Shown here: in pieces, positions 49,262 through 57,121 of the stretch
How the letters are laid out: the number at the start of each line of letters is the position of its first letter
Numbering within the stretch: the stretch's first letter is position 1
Assembly: GCF_900090245.1 (NCBI RefSeq)
Contig: NZ_FMDN01000008.1
Span: 167,517 to 231,516, forward strand
DNA: 64,000 bases
Source of the DNA: Micromonospora halophytica
Lineage (GTDB): Bacteria > Actinomycetota > Actinomycetes > Mycobacteriales > Micromonosporaceae
Direction of reading: 5' to 3'
Notes under the pieces: generated by a model
Told to the model about the DNA's origin: nothing
The model's input: only the letters and a program-made list of their open reading frames with translations
Database searches by the model: none
Program-made: the position numbers and the translations under genes

Positions 49262-50878
49262 ATGACCGAGCTCGACCTCTCCCCCACCCCCACCATCACC
49301 TGGCCCGACAGCTACGCCACCGAACCGGGCCTGAGCCTCGAAGAGATCGTCCGGCCGTACGGGTCGTCGACGGTGGTCAGCTTCCTCGCCGCCGACGGCA
49401 CCCGTGACTCGGCCAGCTACGACCTGCTGGCCCGGCGGATCGCCACCGCCGCCCACCGGCTGCGGGCCGCCGGTCTGCGTCCGGGTGACCCGGTGGCGGT
49501 CACCCTCACCAACGACCTGCCGACGGTGACCGCCGCGCTGGGGGTCTGGGCCGCCGGCGGCACCCTGGTCTCGCTACCGCCGCCGCCCCGGCGCAACCGG
49601 GAGGGGTACGCGGAGCGGTTCGGCGCGGTGCTCGACGCCATGGAGTGCCGGTTGCACCTCACCGAGGCGCCCGACGCGGCGCCGCTGACCGCCCGCGTCC
49701 GTCCCCTGCCGATCGCCGCCCTGCAGGGTGAGGAGCGGGTCGGTGATCCGGAGCCGGCCATTCCCCGTACGGCGCTGGTGCAGTTCACCTCGGGCAGCAT
49801 CGGCACGCCCAAGGGGGTCGCGGTCCGCGGCGACGCCTTCGCCGGACACGTCAAGATGATCAGCCGCTGCTTCGACCTCGAACCCGGCCGGGACACGGTG
49901 GCCACCTGGTTGCCGCTGTACCACGACCTCGGCTTCGTGTGCTTCTTCGGCTCGGCGCTCTACGCCCGGACCAACCAGACGCACCTCGACCCGAAGGCGT
50001 TCGTGCTGGACCCGAGCCGCTGGCTGACGCTGCTCGCCGAGGAGCGGGCCACGGTCAGCGGCGCACCGAACTTCGGGTTTCGGCTCGCCTCGCGGGTGCC
50101 GTACCCCGAAGGGTTGGACCTGTCGGCGATGCGTTGCTGCCTGAACGCCGCCGAGCGGGTGGTCTGGTCGGACCTGCTCGACTTCCACAAGGTGGCCGGC
50201 CCGCTCGGGTTCCGGTGGGAGGCCGTCATGCCCGCGTACGGGCTGGCGGAGGGAACGGTCGGCGTGTCCTGCACGGTGCGCGGCCGTGGCCCGATGCTCG
50301 GGCCCGACGGGCACGTCTCGCTCGGCCCGCCGCTGCCCGGCAACCGGTACACCGTCTCCGCCGGGCCGGCCCCGGGCAGCCTGCTGCTCGACTCCGACTG
50401 GCTCTTCGAGGGCTACTGGACGGCCGACGGCTTCCAGCGGCGGGAGGCAGGGCTGTTCGACACCGACGACGCGGCCTTCGTGCACGACGGCGAGCTGTTC
50501 GTGGTCGGCCGCCGCGCCGACGTGGCCTCCGTCTCCGGCCACAACGTGTTCGCCGAGGACGTCGAGGCGGTGGCGCTCACCTCGGGCGGCCCGGAGCTGC
50601 TGGGCTGCGCGGCCTTCAAGCACCGGTCCGAGGGTGGCGAGCGCTTCGGACTGGTGCTGGAGATCTCCCCGCGCGCGCGGGAGGCCGCCCCGGAGTTGGC
50701 CCGCGCGGCGCGTCGGGCGGTCAGCGAGACGCTCGGCACCCGGGTGGCGCCGCTCCTGGTGGTGCAGCGGGGAGCGATTCCCCGTACCACGTCCGGCAAA
50801 CCGCGCCGGGCGGCGCTGCGGGAAGCGGTGCTCGGCGGTGAGCTGCCGCCGCGTCGGGTCCTGGCCACGCTGGCCTGA
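49262..50878 (+). CDS. Stand-alone fatty acyl-AMP ligase / acyl-ACP synthetase
   Basis: 538 residues. ANL-superfamily adenylating enzyme of FAAL type: P-loop FTSGSIGTPKGVAV (the usual TSGSTG has Ile at the last T), WLPLYHDLGFV, GAPNFGFRLASR, CLNAAERV, YGLAEGTVGVSC and a C-terminal RTTSGKPRRAAL with the late lysine. FAALs convert a carboxylic acid to an acyl-adenylate and pass it directly to an ACP rather than to CoA. The free ACP two genes upstream is the obvious partner. Chain length or an aromatic substrate cannot be read from sequence. A 17-bp hairpin terminator follows. Confidence 0.88.
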   Translation: MTELDLSPTPTITWPDSYATEPGLSLEEIVRPYGSSTVVSFLAADGTRDSASYDLLARRIATAAHRLRAAGLRPGDPVAVTLTNDLPTVTAALGVWAAGGTLVSLPPPPRRNREGYAERFGAVLDAMECRLHLTEAPDAAPLTARVRPLPIAALQGEERVGDPEPAIPRTALVQFTSGSIGTPKGVAVRGDAFAGHVKMISRCFDLEPGRDTVATWLPLYHDLGFVCFFGSALYARTNQTHLDPKAFVLDPSRWLTLLAEERATVSGAPNFGFRLASRVPYPEGLDLSAMRCCLNAAERVVWSDLLDFHKVAGPLGFRWEAVMPAYGLAEGTVGVSCTVRGRGPMLGPDGHVSLGPPLPGNRYTVSAGPAPGSLLLDSDWLFEGYWTADGFQRREAGLFDTDDAAFVHDGELFVVGRRADVASVSGHNVFAEDVEAVALTSGGPELLGCAAFKHRSEGGERFGLVLEISPRAREAAPELARAARRAVSETLGTRVAPLLVVQRGAIPRTTSGKPRRAALREAVLGGELPPRRVLATLA

Positions 50879-50884
50879 ACCGGA

Positions 50885-50924
50885 CCGAGGGGGTGGGGCG
50901 CGGCCGGGCGCCCCACCCCCTCGG
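50885..50924. terminator. Bidirectional hairpin terminator
   Basis: Perfect 17-bp inverted repeat (50885-50901 with 50908-50924), 6-nt loop, filling the 49-bp gap between the convergent FAAL and acyl-CoA dehydrogenase genes. Confidence 0.8.
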
Positions 50925-50927
50925 CGC

Positions 50928-52109
50928 TCACAGCCGGGGGGTGTCGGCGGCGGTCAGCAGGTCCAGCTCCGCGTCGAAGCGGGGGTCGGCCCGGAACAGC
51001 CGGCCGGCCAGCAGTTCGGTGAGCACCTCGTCGGCGCCGCCACCGATGCGAGCCAGCCGCACGTCGCGCCACCAGCCCTCCAGCGGGAAGTTCGTGGTGT
51101 AGCCGCGGGCCCCGAAGACCTGGAGGCAGTCGTCGGTCACCCGCTCCACCGTGTCGCAGACGACCAGCTTGAGTGCGGCCACCTCGTGGGCGAATCCCTC
51201 CCCGGCGACCGCCCGGGCGCCGGTGTCGCGCAAGGCGGCGGCGGCCACGCCGAGTCGGGCGTGGGCGTGGGCCAGTCGGTGCCGCACCGCCTGCTTGTCC
51301 AGCAGCGGCTTTCCCTCGATCATCCGGCGGCGGGCGTACGCGGCGGCGAGGCCCAGCGCCATCCGGCCGGCGGTGAGCAGCTGCGCGCAGATGGAGAGCC
51401 GCTCGAACTGCAGCAGCCGGCTGGCGTACGCCAGACCCATGCCGGGCGCGCCGAGCAGCGCCTGCGGGCCGAGCGGGGTGTCGAGGCTGACCTCGCCCAC
51501 ATCGCACGAGCGCAGGCCGGCGGTGGCGAAGAAGCCCTCTATGCGTACGCCGGGCGCGTCCAGCGGCACCAGGAACAGGGCGAGGTCGCGGGGGCCGCTG
51601 CCGGCGACCCGGGCCACGGCCAGCAGGTGCGTCGCGGCGCCCAGGTTCGACACGTAGCGTTTGCGGCCGACCAGGTGCCAGCCGTCGGGCTGCGGGGTTG
51701 CGGTGGTGCGCAGACCCGACAGGTCCGACCCGCCGTGCGGCTCGGTCGCCCCGAAGCAGCCGACGGCCCGCCCGTCGAGCGCGTCGTCGAGCAGCGCCTG
51801 CTGGGTGGAGCCGGCGGCCAGCCAGCGCAACGCCCCGATGAAGACCTCGCTGTGCCCCATCGCGGCGAGCGCCAGCCCGCTGTCGAACTCGCTCAGTTCC
51901 TCCGCCATGGCGATCAGCCGCGGCACGCCCGGCGCGGCGCCGGGCAGCCACCGGTCCCGGAACACCCCGTGCTCGGCCAGGGTGGGAAACACCTCCCGGG
52001 GGAGGTGCCCGGCTACCGCCCAGTCCCGCGGGTCGGGGCCGATGGCGGTGAGCGCGGCACGCACCGAGTCCCGGTACTTCCGCTCGGTCGCGGTCACCGG
52101 CGAGCTCAT
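50928..52109 (-). CDS. Acyl-CoA dehydrogenase family flavoenzyme, copy 2 (divergent)
   Basis: 393 residues; ATG at 52109 overlaps the aminotransferase stop (ATGA), GGGAG upstream. The family frame is present: CFGATEPHGGSDLSGL, KRYVSNLGAATHLLAV and the C-terminal FGARGYTTNFPLEGWWRDVR. The usual YEGT segment carrying the catalytic Glu reads RIGGGADEV, so the base is missing at that site; some family members place it elsewhere, others have become oxidases or halogenation-linked dehydrogenases. It faces the ACP/FAAL operon across a shared terminator and is co-transcribed with the aminotransferase and regulator. It may act on the ACP-bound acyl or aminoacyl group. Substrate unknown. Confidence 0.82.
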   Translation of the reverse strand: MSSPVTATERKYRDSVRAALTAIGPDPRDWAVAGHLPREVFPTLAEHGVFRDRWLPGAAPGVPRLIAMAEELSEFDSGLALAAMGHSEVFIGALRWLAAGSTQQALLDDALDGRAVGCFGATEPHGGSDLSGLRTTATPQPDGWHLVGRKRYVSNLGAATHLLAVARVAGSGPRDLALFLVPLDAPGVRIEGFFATAGLRSCDVGEVSLDTPLGPQALLGAPGMGLAYASRLLQFERLSICAQLLTAGRMALGLAAAYARRRMIEGKPLLDKQAVRHRLAHAHARLGVAAAALRDTGARAVAGEGFAHEVAALKLVVCDTVERVTDDCLQVFGARGYTTNFPLEGWWRDVRLARIGGGADEVLTELLAGRLFRADPRFDAELDLLTAADTPRL

Positions 52110-53008
52110 CCCACCAGCTCCCGCCACTCCGGGTGAGCGGTGTCACGCCCGGTCGTGAGGTCGGCGTAGGCCGTGGCGATCCGCTGGGTCACCGGGCCCA
52201 CCTTGCCGCTGCCGACCGGGCGCCCGTCCACGCTGAGCACGGGGACGATCCCGGCGGCCGTGCCGGTGAGGAAGCACTCGTCGGCGTGGTACAGGTCGGT
52301 GCGGACCAGGACGTCGGCGCGGACCGGTACGCCGGTCTCCGCGGCGAGGGTGAGGACGGTGTCGCGGACCACGCCCTCCAGGGCGCCCGAGGCGAGGTGC
52401 GGGGTGCGCAGTTCCCCGTCACGCACCACGAAGAGGTTGTGCGCCCAGCCGTCGGTGACGTGCCCCTCGGTGTTGAGCAGGATCGCCTCGTCGTACCCGC
52501 TGGTCAGGGCCTCCATCTGGGCGAGGTAGGAGTTGAGGTACTGGCCGGTGGCCTTCGCCGCGGGCGGCAGGACGTGCGAGGGCATCCGCTGGAAGCTCGC
52601 CACCTTGGCCTTCACGCCGTGCTCCTTGGTGCCGCCGGCGAGCGGCCCGTCGGTCGAGGCGAGCACCGCCACCCGGTACGGCGCGGTGAGCGGGCTCGGT
52701 CCGGGGCCGAGGAAGACGATCGGCCGCAGGTACGCGTCGGTGAGCCCGTTGGCGCGGACCACCGCCCGACACGCCTCGGCGAGGTCGTCCACGCTGTAGG
52801 GCAGTCGGACCAGGTAGGTGCCGGCGGACCGGGCGAGCCGTCGCAGGTGGTCGGTGAGCCGGAAGATGGCGGGCCCCTGGGGGGTGCCGTGGCAGCGGAC
52901 CCCCTCGAAGAATCCGATTCCGTAGTGCAGGCCGTGTGCGCTGACGTGCACCTGCGCGTCGTCCCAGTCGACCAGGGAACCGTCCAGCCACACCCTGGCA
53001 TCGGTCAT
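52106..53008 (-). CDS. Branched-chain-type aminotransferase (fold type IV PLP)
   Basis: 300 residues; ATG at 53008 overlaps the regulator stop (TGATG), GGAGGGAG upstream. IlvE-like features: SAHGLHYGIGFFEGVR, PAIFRLTDHLRRL, PLP lysine in AKATGQYLNSYLA near residue 155, GYDEAILLN and FLTGTAAGIVPV. The motif that normally reads EGSGENxF is DGWAHNLF, changing the Glu that usually contacts the pyridine nitrogen of PLP and its neighbour; this may alter activity or specificity. Canonical reaction: transfer of an amino group between glutamate and a branched-chain 2-oxo acid. In this locus it could make a non-protein amino acid or a keto-acid precursor for a branched starter. Gene symbol is withheld because the role may not be general. 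Confidence 0.83.
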   Translation of the reverse strand: MTDARVWLDGSLVDWDDAQVHVSAHGLHYGIGFFEGVRCHGTPQGPAIFRLTDHLRRLARSAGTYLVRLPYSVDDLAEACRAVVRANGLTDAYLRPIVFLGPGPSPLTAPYRVAVLASTDGPLAGGTKEHGVKAKVASFQRMPSHVLPPAAKATGQYLNSYLAQMEALTSGYDEAILLNTEGHVTDGWAHNLFVVRDGELRTPHLASGALEGVVRDTVLTLAAETGVPVRADVLVRTDLYHADECFLTGTAAGIVPVLSVDGRPVGSGKVGPVTQRIATAYADLTTGRDTAHPEWRELVG

Positions 53009-53778
53009 CACGCTCTCCCTCCGTTGCCCCACTGCTGCTGCTCCGGCGCGGACACGATGCGACGGCGCAGGTTCACCACGGCAGGATCCGGAGGAGCAGC
53101 GCGCTCCTCGGCCAGCAGGCCGTGGTTCAGGGCGACGGTGACCGCGACCGTCCGGTTCGGACAGTTGAGCTTGGCCAGGACGTTGCCGACGTGCCGCTTC
53201 GCGCCGTGCTCGGAGATGCCGAGCCGACGGGCGATCTGCTTGTTGCTGAGCCCTTCGGCGAGCAGCTTAAGGGCCTGCCGCTCACGGGGCGTGAGCATGA
53301 AAGGCGGGTCCGACCGGGGCTTGCCAGCGGTACGCAGCTCGTCGAGAATGCGCCGCGCCAGCGAGCCGGGGATGGGCATCTCGCCGTGCCGCAGCTTGCG
53401 CAGGCTGTCGGCGAGGATCGCCCGGTTCAGCCCTGGCTCGAGCAGGAACCCGTCCACGGGCAGGGCCGCGACCTCGGGCAGCAGCGCGTCCTCGGTCCGG
53501 CGCAGCAGGAACAGCGTCGACGTGCCGGCACGGGCGGCGGCGGCGAGCATCGCGTCCGTGCCCTGCGCCGACCCGTCCACCGCGACGATCAGGATCTGGT
53601 ACCTCCCCGTCTCCAGCAGCCGGGTCGTGGCGTGGGGCTCGCCGCCCGCGTGCACGGCCCTCACCATCGGCAGGTCAGCCAGCATCTGGCTGAGACCGCA
53701 GCGGGTCAACTCGTTGTCGATGGCTACCAGGACCGCGACGTCGGCCGCCTGCGGTCGCGCCTCGCTCACCTCGTGCAT
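53008..53778 (-). CDS. NarL/LuxR-type response regulator with atypical receiver
   Basis: 256 residues; ATG at 53778 behind GGGGAGGAG. The C-terminal LuxR helix-turn-helix is clear (LTPRERQALKLLAEGLSNKQIARRLGISEHGAKRHVGNVLAKL, quoted in parts: residues ~170-215). The N-terminal ~120 residues look like a receiver domain (VAVLVAIDNELTRCGL; QILIVAVDGSA) but the acidic pair is reduced to one Asp and the conserved lysine near the end (normally LLKD) reads LLEPG. Phosphorylation-independent or ligand control is therefore likely. No sensor kinase adjoins it. It leads an operon with the aminotransferase and dehydrogenase 2 and is the only obvious pathway regulator in the window. Confidence 0.85.
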   Translation of the reverse strand: MHEVSEARPQAADVAVLVAIDNELTRCGLSQMLADLPMVRAVHAGGEPHATTRLLETGRYQILIVAVDGSAQGTDAMLAAAARAGTSTLFLLRRTEDALLPEVAALPVDGFLLEPGLNRAILADSLRKLRHGEMPIPGSLARRILDELRTAGKPRSDPPFMLTPRERQALKLLAEGLSNKQIARRLGISEHGAKRHVGNVLAKLNCPNRTVAVTVALNHGLLAEERAAPPDPAVVNLRRRIVSAPEQQQWGNGGRA

Positions 53779-54093
53779 CCTTCTCCTCCCCCGGGCCGGT
53801 GTGGCCCCTTCACGCACCTGGCATGCGGCATCGGCGGCCGGGGGCCCGGCCGCGTTTCGCCGACACTGCCAAGTGGGAACACGACTGACCGAACAGACAT
53901 GGACAGATATCCGTCCGCGTCAATCATTTCAGCGAATGCTAACGGCGATCGGCCGTTCGCACCAGAAAAGTGAAATGGAACTGGGGGTGGCTCTGCGACG
54001 GCTCGGTGGGACCGGTCTCGCTTAGCGACTTTCGCCACGGAGCCAGGCGTGCAAGCATGCGTTGGGCCGACGAACTCCGCGACGAGGCGGGCG
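53779..54093. promoter_or_regulatory. Divergent regulatory region, regulator operon / alpha-beta hydrolase
   Basis: 315 bp between divergent starts, noticeably A/T-richer than the genes (53880-53980). It should contain the promoter of the regulator operon and that of the hydrolase. It contains the imperfect palindrome at 53901-53916. No convincing gene is seen inside. Confidence 0.5.
53901..53916. promoter_or_regulatory. Imperfect 16-bp palindrome, candidate operator
   Basis: GGACAGATATCCGTCC is symmetrical around GATATC with one mismatched pair, about 120 bp upstream of the regulator's ATG. Suits a dimeric LuxR/NarL-type regulator controlling itself; speculative. Confidence 0.35.
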
Positions 54094-55371
54094 ATGATGA
54101 CCGTTCTGCGCACAGCAGGTGCATTAGCATCGATGGCGATCGCGATCGGGGTCGGCTGGGCCGCGACCTTCGGCGCCGCGCGCCTCACCACCCGCCCGGC
54201 GGCCTTTCTCACCGCCGGCCTGTTGGGCTACGCGCTCGCGCTGGCGCCGGCCGTCTGGTGGCTCACCCGCCGCCCTGCCGGCGAGCCGTCCGGACGGCTG
54301 CGCGTCACGGCCGCCGCCGTGGCGGCGGCCGTGGTGCTCGTCCCGGCGGCGTGGGCCGCCCTGCGCCCCGCGCACCCCGACGTCCCGGCCGCGCCGGCCG
54401 GTACCCGCTTCTGGACGCTGCCGGACGGCAGCCGGATCGCCGTGCTGCGGGTGCCCGCGCGTCCTCGGGCGACCGCCGATCCGGTGGTGTTCCTGCACGG
54501 GGGCCCCGGCGTAGCCGACATGGACCACGACGCTCCGGTGCTGGCCCGGCTGGCCGACAGCGGCCGTGACGTCTGGCTCTACGACCAGGTCGGGGCGGGG
54601 CGGTCCAGCCGCCTGGCCGACCCGCGCGGGTACTCGCTGGAGCGGGACGTGGCGGACCTGGAGCAGGTCCGTCGCCTGATCGGCGCGCCTCGGCTGGCGC
54701 TGATCGGCCATTCCTACGGCGCCACGCTGGCCGCCACCTACCTGGCCCGCCACCCCGAGCGCGTCTCCCGGGTGGTCTTCTCCTCGCCAGGGCGGCTGGT
54801 GCCCGAGGTGGGAGACGTGAGCGGCACCGGCATGGTGGGGCGACTGGACCCCCGGCAGCGGCTGGCGGTGTTCGGCACCCTCCTGCGACCTCGGGCGATG
54901 TTGACCTACAGCCTGGTCAAGGCCGACCCCCGGGCAGCGCACGCGCTCTCCGGCGACGACGAGATGGACAGCCGGTTCGTCACCCTCCACCGGCAGTCGG
55001 CACCCGGCCTGGTGTGCCCGGGCAGCCCGGCGCCGCCCACTGCGCTCCGACCCGGCTTCTACGCCAACCAGGTGCCGCTGAGCAGCACCCGCGCGGCTCC
55101 GGACATCCGCCCCGCCCTGAGTCGGGTGCGCGTACCGGCCCTGGTCCTCAAGGGAGGCTGCGACTACCTGCCCTGGTCGTTCGCGGTCGACTACCGGCGG
55201 AGCGTCCCGGGCAGCCGGTTGCTCTACTTCGACGACAGCGGCCACCAGCTCCACCTGGAGCGGCCGGACCGGTTCGTGACCGTCGTGCACGCGTTCCTGG
55301 CCGACAGCCCGCCCCCCTGGCCGACCTGGTCGGGCACCGAGCCGCCCGCCGGCTATCGCGGGGCCCGCTGA
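54094..55371 (+). CDS. Membrane-anchored alpha/beta hydrolase, prolyl-iminopeptidase-like (S33)
   Basis: 425 residues from the ATG at 54094 (ATGATG; the second ATG is equally possible). The first ~110 residues contain two to three hydrophobic helices (LASMAIAIGVGWAATFGAA, AAFLTAGLLGYALALAPAVW, VTAAAVAAAVVLVPAAW), so the enzyme is probably membrane-tethered. The catalytic part has VVFLHGGPGVADMDHD (oxyanion), YDQVGAGRSS, nucleophile elbow GHSYGATLAATYLARHPE and DDSGHQLHLERPDRF with the His. HGGPG and DQVGAGRS are typical of proline iminopeptidase relatives. It may process a peptide precursor or confer self-resistance, or be unrelated to the pathway. Confidence 0.8.
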   Translation: MMTVLRTAGALASMAIAIGVGWAATFGAARLTTRPAAFLTAGLLGYALALAPAVWWLTRRPAGEPSGRLRVTAAAVAAAVVLVPAAWAALRPAHPDVPAAPAGTRFWTLPDGSRIAVLRVPARPRATADPVVFLHGGPGVADMDHDAPVLARLADSGRDVWLYDQVGAGRSSRLADPRGYSLERDVADLEQVRRLIGAPRLALIGHSYGATLAATYLARHPERVSRVVFSSPGRLVPEVGDVSGTGMVGRLDPRQRLAVFGTLLRPRAMLTYSLVKADPRAAHALSGDDEMDSRFVTLHRQSAPGLVCPGSPAPPTALRPGFYANQVPLSSTRAAPDIRPALSRVRVPALVLKGGCDYLPWSFAVDYRRSVPGSRLLYFDDSGHQLHLERPDRFVTVVHAFLADSPPPWPTWSGTEPPAGYRGAR

Positions 55372-55829
55372 CCGGTTTCGCACATCGACGGGGTCGCGAC
55401 CCGGCGGCCTGCCGCAAGCACCCTGGAGGCCGCTGAGCAGGGAGGTATTTAACGTGGAAAATTGTGCTAGCTTCGGTACTGCTCAGCCGCGGGGCACCCG
55501 GGTCACTGCGCGGTTTCCTCATGCTGCGCCGACCCATTCACGGCGCGTTACCGGAAGAGACAAGAATCTTTACCGTCCGTTAAGGCAAGACCCGCTTTAA
55601 TGGCCATCCGCCCCGCCCCGGCAACAATACGCTCGGCTCACCGAATTCTTGAGTCGGCAACTATTGCAGTCGTGCCCGAGCGATCAACAGCGCTGATGTC
55701 CCACCGCCCACGGTCGGTACGGACGGCGACACCTCGCGGTGGCGCGGCCCGCGTCCGGCAGGTCAGGCCGGGCGACCGTAGGCGCGAGGGCCGTGTCCGT
55801 CGCCCGCTGGCCGGTCCTACCCGCGGCCG
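55372..55829. other. 458-bp convergent gap with an A/T-rich core
   Basis: It separates the plus-strand hydrolase from the minus-strand KAS III. About 55438-55680 has clearly lower G/C than any gene here and contains A/T-rich words such as TATTTAACG and AAAATTG, which is odd for a convergent spacer. Small frames exist (for example from 55600 on the plus strand) but lack protein-like composition. A small RNA, promoter or remnant cannot be excluded. Confidence 0.4.
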
Positions 55830-56831
55830 TCAGGGGAGCCGGACGACCTGGCCGGCGTAGAGCAGCCCGGCGCCGAAGCCGAGCAGCAGGGCCAACCCCC
55901 CGCCCACCTCCGGTACCCGGGCCACCAGCCGGTCCATCGCCAGCGGCACGGAGGCTCCGGCGGTGTTGCCCAGCTCCACCACGTCCCGCGCCACCACCAC
56001 GGACGGCGGCAGCGCGAGCGCCTCCACCAGCGCGTCCGTGATCCGGTCGTTCGCCTGGTGCGGAATGAACGCGGCGAGCTCGGCGACCTCCACCCCCGCC
56101 GCCGCCAGTGCCGACCGGGCCACCCCCTGCATCTGCGTGACCGCCCAGCGGAAGACCGCCGGACCCTGCAGGCGCAGGAAGGGGAAACCCGCGTGACGGT
56201 CCTCCCGCAGCGCCGACCATGATCGCGGCTGGGCGATGGCGTCGCCCCGGCCGCTGTCGGATCCCCAGACCACCGGCGAGATGCCCGACACCCGCGACGG
56301 TGCCACCACCACCGCGCCGGCGCCGTCGCCGAAGAGAAAGGCCGACGACCGGTCGTGCGGATCCACGATGTCGCTCATCCGCTCGGCCCCGACCACCAGG
56401 ACGTGCTCGGCGGAACGGGAGGCCACCAGGTCCCGCGCCACGCCGAGGGCGTAGCAGAAGCCTGCGCAGCCGGCGTTCAGGTCGAAGGCGGCCGCCACGT
56501 CCGCCCCCGGGCCGAGCAGCTGCGCGATCCGGGTGGACAGCGCCGGAGCCTGACTCAGGTGGCTCATCGTCGTGGCGATGACGCAGTCGACCCGCTCCAC
56601 CGGCAGGCCGGCGGCCGCGAGCGCCTTCGTGCCCGCCGCGTACCCCATCACCGCCAGGCTCTCCTCCGGCCCGGCGAAGCGTCGCTGCCGGATGCCGGAC
56701 CGCCGCACGATCCACTCGTCCGTCGAATCGATCCCGGCGCACACCTCCTGGTTGCTGACCACCCGCTCGGGCAGGTAGCCACCGACACCGACGATCGACG
56801 CATGCCGCACGGTCTGCCTCGACACCTCCAT
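55830..56831 (-). CDS. Beta-ketoacyl-ACP synthase III (KAS III, FabH-like)
   Basis: 333 residues; ATG at 56831 after GGAGGGG. Catalytic triad visible: Cys in LNAGCAGFCYAL near residue 112, His in FIPHQAND and Asn in NTAGAS. The N-terminal SIVGVGGYLPERVVSN and TDEWIVRRSGIRQRRF are typical of FabH. KAS III condenses a short or branched acyl-CoA with malonyl-ACP; paralogues in secondary metabolism set unusual starters, form 2-aminobenzoylacetate-type intermediates or transfer acyl groups. No fab genes neighbour it. The divergent neighbour is kynureninase, so an anthranilate-related or starter-forming role is worth considering. Family is certain; role is inference. Confidence 0.9.
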   Translation of the reverse strand: MEVSRQTVRHASIVGVGGYLPERVVSNQEVCAGIDSTDEWIVRRSGIRQRRFAGPEESLAVMGYAAGTKALAAAGLPVERVDCVIATTMSHLSQAPALSTRIAQLLGPGADVAAAFDLNAGCAGFCYALGVARDLVASRSAEHVLVVGAERMSDIVDPHDRSSAFLFGDGAGAVVVAPSRVSGISPVVWGSDSGRGDAIAQPRSWSALREDRHAGFPFLRLQGPAVFRWAVTQMQGVARSALAAAGVEVAELAAFIPHQANDRITDALVEALALPPSVVVARDVVELGNTAGASVPLAMDRLVARVPEVGGGLALLLGFGAGLLYAGQVVRLP

Positions 56832-57121
56832 CAGCCCCTCCCTGCCCGCGGTCGGCGCGGCGCCCGGCCGCGGGCGTCGAGCGCAGCCTGTCCCGCCGCG
56901 GGCACGGCGGCGATACCCGCCCGTGTGGCCCGTCCGAGTCGGCGCCACCGCGACGATCGGAGTGCCCGTTCGCGCCCCCGTGCGGCCACCCCGGCGGTAC
57001 CCGTCCTCCGCGACGGACGTCCCCTTCGACCGGCTCGGCCGCGGCGGACCGGTCGGACAATCCGATCGATCCCCGCGCCGCGTCCCCGCCTCCGGTAGAG
57101 CTGGAGGTGAGGAGGCGGCCC
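56832..57121. promoter_or_regulatory. Divergent region, KAS III / kynureninase
   Basis: 290 bp between divergent starts. The kynureninase ribosome-binding site (GAGGTGAGGAGG) is at the right end, that of KAS III at the left. No clear operator was read. Confidence 0.4.

Noticed and set aside
55600..55860. 86-codon plus-strand frame in the convergent gap
   Set aside because: Arg/Pro-rich without a ribosome-binding site, and it runs into the 3' end of the KAS III gene.
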